From assembly GCA_022511485.1 (NCBI GenBank), contig JAFLUJ010000090.1, forward strand, positions 1 through 7,107: DNA of 7,107 bases, given 5' to 3'. Each line of letters begins with the position of its first letter. Within the stretch, counting starts at the first letter, position 1. Of the stretch, positions 4,999 to 7,107 are shown in pieces. The notes beneath the pieces are model-generated. The model saw only the letters and a program-made list of their open reading frames with translations. It was not told the DNA's origin and searched no databases. Position numbers and translations under genes: made by a program. The stretch comes from Oscillospiraceae bacterium. GTDB lineage: Bacteria; Bacillota; Clostridia; Oscillospirales; Ruminococcaceae.

Positions 4999-5874
4999 AT
5001 GGCAGGTTTCCGCACAGAGGACGAAATGATGGACGTAATACTGGGGACGGCTCGGGAGGATGATCGGATACTGGCTGTTATGCTGTCCGGTTCAAGGGCT
5101 GACCCTGACGCTCCAAAAGATATATACATGGATTATGACATAGTGTATCTTGTAAAGGACGTAAAGCCTTTCTGGAACAATACCGGATGGCTTGAAGATA
5201 AATTCGGACGCATTGCGGTAATGCAAACTCCGGAAACGATGAGTCTGATACCGCCGGACAACGATGGAAAGTTTGTATTTCTGACCATCTTCGAGGACTG
5301 CAATCGAATTGACCTGACCATATCCGATAATGCGGACAATATTATTGCCGATGTTGCAGACGGCGAGCCTGCGGTGGTACTGCTTGACAAGGGAGGCTAT
5401 CTTTCCGCTGTAAGACCAAAGGATGGTTACTGGAATGTATCTCCACCCGATGAAAAGAGGTTCGGTGACTGCTGCAATGAGTTCTGGTGGTGTCTCAACA
5501 ATGTGGCAAAGGGTATCATAAGGGACGAGCTTCCTTATGCAATGGATATGTTTGGCAGGGTCGTCAGGGATATGCTGAACATGATGACAAGCTGGTACAT
5601 AGGAATGATAACGGATTTCAGTGTATCGGCAGGCAAAAGGGGAAAGTATTTTAAAAGACATCTTCCGGAAAAATATTATAAGATGTATGAGGCGACTTAT
5701 CCGGACAGTAATTATGAAAACTTCTGGGATTCTGTTTTTGCTGCCTGTGAGCTTTTCAGGACAATGGCAGTGGAGATAGCGGGGAAGTTCGGATATGTTT
5801 ATAATAAGTCAGAGGATGATAATATGATGAAATATATGAACTGGATCAGGAGCACAAAAAATGAAAAAGTATAA
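4999..5874 (+). CDS. ANT(6)/AadE-type aminoglycoside 6-adenylyltransferase homologue
   Basis: A 291-aa member of the streptomycin adenylyltransferase family, near the usual 285-300 aa. It opens FRTEDEMMDVILGTAREDDR, like AadE. The nucleotidyltransferase core is present: GSRAD (31-35), the acidic pair Asp45/Asp47 in DYDIVY, and a third acid Asp105 in RIDLT, which together bind the two metal ions and ATP. Further along, CCNEFWWCLNNVAKGIIRDEL and the FDSVF-like/ACELFR segment match the helical C-terminal domain. Known members transfer AMP to the 6-hydroxyl of streptomycin. Many chromosomal homologues have never been tested, so resistance is inference. TTAGGAGGG overlaps the preceding stop codon region, and the gene overlaps the HAD gene by 14 nt, so the three genes are very likely translated from one message. 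Confidence 0.87.
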   Translation: MAGFRTEDEMMDVILGTAREDDRILAVMLSGSRADPDAPKDIYMDYDIVYLVKDVKPFWNNTGWLEDKFGRIAVMQTPETMSLIPPDNDGKFVFLTIFEDCNRIDLTISDNADNIIADVADGEPAVVLLDKGGYLSAVRPKDGYWNVSPPDEKRFGDCCNEFWWCLNNVAKGIIRDELPYAMDMFGRVVRDMLNMMTSWYIGMITDFSVSAGKRGKYFKRHLPEKYYKMYEATYPDSNYENFWDSVFAACELFRTMAVEIAGKFGYVYNKSEDDNMMKYMNWIRSTKNEKV

Positions 5875-6517
5875 TACAATATTTTTTGACCTTGACGGAA
5901 CGCTTACAGATTCCTCTCCGGGAATACTGAACAGCGTAAAATATGCGCTGACGGAAATGTGCAGGGAGATCCCTGACGAAAAGGTTCTGGGTGAATTTCT
6001 TGGACCACCTCTTACAGATTCTTTCAGACAATTCTGCGGCATGACTGACGAGGAAGCACAGGAAGCGGCAACGCTGTACAGACAGGTATACAAGGACAAG
6101 TGCATAACTGAAAATTCCCTTTATGACGGAATAGTTCAGACCTTGGAACGTCTTAAAAAAGCAGGGAAAAACCTTGCGGTGGCAACTACAAAGCCGATAT
6201 TTCTGGCGGATAAGATCGTGACCCATTATGGAATAAGGGACTTTTTTACCGACGTATGCGGAGCATCTCCTGACGGATCAGGCGGCGACAAAGCGGCAGT
6301 CATAAAAATGGCGCTGGAGGTATGCGGCGAAACTGATCTGAGTAAGGCTCTGATGATAGGGGACAGGTTTTACGACATCGAGGGAGCAAAAACGGTGGGT
6401 ATTGACTCCGTTGGTGTTCTTTACGGATATGGAAGCCGTACCGAGCTTGAAAAGGCAGGAGCGACCTATATTGTGTCAAATGCTGCCGAAATAGCAAATC
6501 TCATTCTTGGACAGTAG
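5861..6517 (+). CDS. HAD-superfamily hydrolase (phosphoglycolate phosphatase/5'-nucleotidase-like)
   Basis: A 218-aa haloacid dehalogenase phosphatase of the Gph/PpaX-like group. Motif I is FFDLDGTL with nucleophile Asp10 and acid Asp12. Motif II is AVATTKP with Thr109. Motif III Lys144 is in GGDKAAVI. Motif IV is GDRFYDIEGA with Asp168 and Asp172. The helical segment between motifs I and II (about 18-95) is a C1-type cap. Such enzymes hydrolyse small phosphate esters: phosphoglycolate, pyrophosphate or nucleoside monophosphates. The YGYGSRTELEKAGATYIV ending is common in proteins annotated as phosphoglycolate phosphatase or 5'-nucleotidase. The substrate is not decidable here. AGGAG at 5848-5852 lies inside the end of the upstream gene and decides the ATG, which starts 14 nt before that gene stops. 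It is the last gene of the coupled unit before purC. Confidence 0.88.
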   Translation: MKKYNTIFFDLDGTLTDSSPGILNSVKYALTEMCREIPDEKVLGEFLGPPLTDSFRQFCGMTDEEAQEAATLYRQVYKDKCITENSLYDGIVQTLERLKKAGKNLAVATTKPIFLADKIVTHYGIRDFFTDVCGASPDGSGGDKAAVIKMALEVCGETDLSKALMIGDRFYDIEGAKTVGIDSVGVLYGYGSRTELEKAGATYIVSNAAEIANLILGQ

Positions 6518-6521
6518 ATCG

Positions 6522-6561
6522 TTCAAATTATGTGCATAAGTACATTTGAAATAAATTTATT
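6522..6561 (+). promoter_or_regulatory. Inverted repeats in the purC upstream gap
   Basis: TTCAAA (6522-6527) and TTTGAA (6545-6550) pair, with TGT (6531-6533) and ACA (6542-6544) extending the stem past a 3-nt bulge around an 8-nt loop. Immediately after comes a perfect 12-nt palindrome AATAAATTTATT (6550-6561). There is no T tract, so it is a poor terminator. It could be an operator or a message-stabilising hairpin. It does not resemble the Bacillus PurR box as I know it. I find no convincing promoter in this 65-nt gap. Confidence 0.3.
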
Positions 6562-6582
6562 GATTATTAGGAGGAAACTATC

Positions 6583-7107
6583 ATGGAAAACATTGTTAAG
6601 GGCGAGCAGCTTTACGAGGGAAAGGCTAAAAAGGTTTATGCCACAAACAATCCCGACTATGTTATTGTTGACTACAAGGATGACGCAACTGCTTTCAACG
6701 GCGAAAAGAAAGGCACTATCCGCGGAAAGGGCGTTGTAAACAACAAGATGACCAACTATATGTTCGGTCTGCTTGAAAAGGAGGGCGTTCCCACTCATCT
6801 GGTGGAGGAGCTCAGCGACAGGGAAACTGTTGTTAAAAAGGTTGAGATCGTTCCCCTTGAAGTCATTGTAAGAAACGTGGCGGCAGGCTCTTTCTCCAAG
6901 AAGCTTGGAATTGAGGAGGGTACTCCTCTCAAGCGTCCTACACTGGAATTCAGCTACAAGAACGACGATCTCGGCGATCCGTTCATAAACGACTACTATG
7001 CTCTGGGTCTGGGTCTTGCTACTCAGGAGGAGATCGACACTATTTCCAAGTACGCTTTCATGGTAAACGACTTCATGCTCAAATTCTTCAAGGAGCACAA
7101 CATTGAC
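6583..7107 (+). CDS. purC: Phosphoribosylaminoimidazole-succinocarboxamide synthase (SAICAR synthetase), 3' truncated by window
   Basis: The first 175 codons of an enzyme usually about 235 aa long; the frame is open to the last base. PurC joins CAIR, the product of PurE, with aspartate using ATP to give SAICAR, and acts in the cytoplasm. Recognisable segments are LYEGKAKKVY (10-19, nucleotide-binding start), DDATAFNGEKKG (33-44), VPLEVIVRNVAAGSFSKK (the central PLEVIVRN block that family members share), and DPFINDYYA. GGAGGAAAC at 6570-6578 precedes the ATG at 6583. Codon choice is strongly biased (AAC, AAG, GAG, GGC), as in well-expressed native genes. It follows the HAD gene by 65 nt and is the second purine gene in the window after purE. 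Nothing suggests damage. Confidence 0.95.
   Translation, partial: MENIVKGEQLYEGKAKKVYATNNPDYVIVDYKDDATAFNGEKKGTIRGKGVVNNKMTNYMFGLLEKEGVPTHLVEELSDRETVVKKVEIVPLEVIVRNVAAGSFSKKLGIEEGTPLKRPTLEFSYKNDDLGDPFINDYYALGLGLATQEEIDTISKYAFMVNDFMLKFFKEHNID

Noticed and set aside
5092..5661. Long - strand open frame of 189 codons within the nucleotidyltransferase region
   Set aside because: It is antisense to a gene with clear ANT(6) motifs, and it has neither a ribosome site nor family features.
6523..7098. Long open frame of 191 codons on the - strand
   Set aside because: It lies wholly antisense to purC, whose protein motifs are unmistakable, and its translation matches nothing I know. It arises from the biased codon use of purC.
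1..7107. CRISPR array, insertion sequence, tRNA or attachment site
   Set aside because: No regularly spaced repeats, transposase or integrase motifs, or cloverleaf with a T-loop GTTCRAN pattern were found on either strand by reading.

Overview
The window looks like a low- to mid-GC Firmicute of the Clostridia, probably a Ruminococcus-like gut or rumen bacterium. This rests on the strong GGAGG ribosome sites, consensus sigma-A promoters, the two-cluster clostridial ferredoxin and the families present. The genus is inference. I see no tRNA, rRNA, CRISPR array, transposase or integrase.

Left part (1-2301, + strand): a tightly packed run of small accessory genes. In order these are the tail of an endonuclease/exonuclease/phosphatase-family enzyme, a DUF3781 protein, a VOC (glyoxalase/bleomycin-resistance fold) protein, a cytidine-deaminase-like enzyme, a small lipoprotein and a GNAT acetyltransferase. 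Up to about 1700 the DNA is clearly more AT-rich than the rest, and each gene has its own ribosome site. A 13-bp stem (2352-2389) closes this run against a convergent gene.

Middle (2409-3521): on the - strand a 56-aa 2[4Fe-4S] ferredoxin is read from its own promoter. It is followed by an unrecognised, highly charged coiled-coil protein. The spacer between them can form a long hairpin that may tune expression of the second gene. Divergently, a near-perfect promoter (3268-3296) starts a transcript of about 190 nt ending at a strong terminator just before purE. Its length, a CCTGCGGCGG motif, weak end pairing and position suggest a 6S RNA. A terminator-controlled purE leader is the alternative.

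Right part (3522-7107, + strand): purE and purC, two steps of de novo purine synthesis (AIR to CAIR to SAICAR), flank a three-gene unit. That unit consists of an XRE helix-turn-helix/methyltransferase fusion, an ANT(6)-type aminoglycoside nucleotidyltransferase homologue and a HAD-family phosphatase. The three genes are tightly coupled, with a 9-nt gap and then a 14-nt overlap. purC runs off the right edge after 175 codons.

The most interesting points are the 6S-like RNA before purE with its competing hairpin, the regulator/methyltransferase-nucleotidyltransferase-phosphatase unit set between two purine genes, and the ferredoxin/coiled-coil spacer with alternative pairings over a ribosome site.
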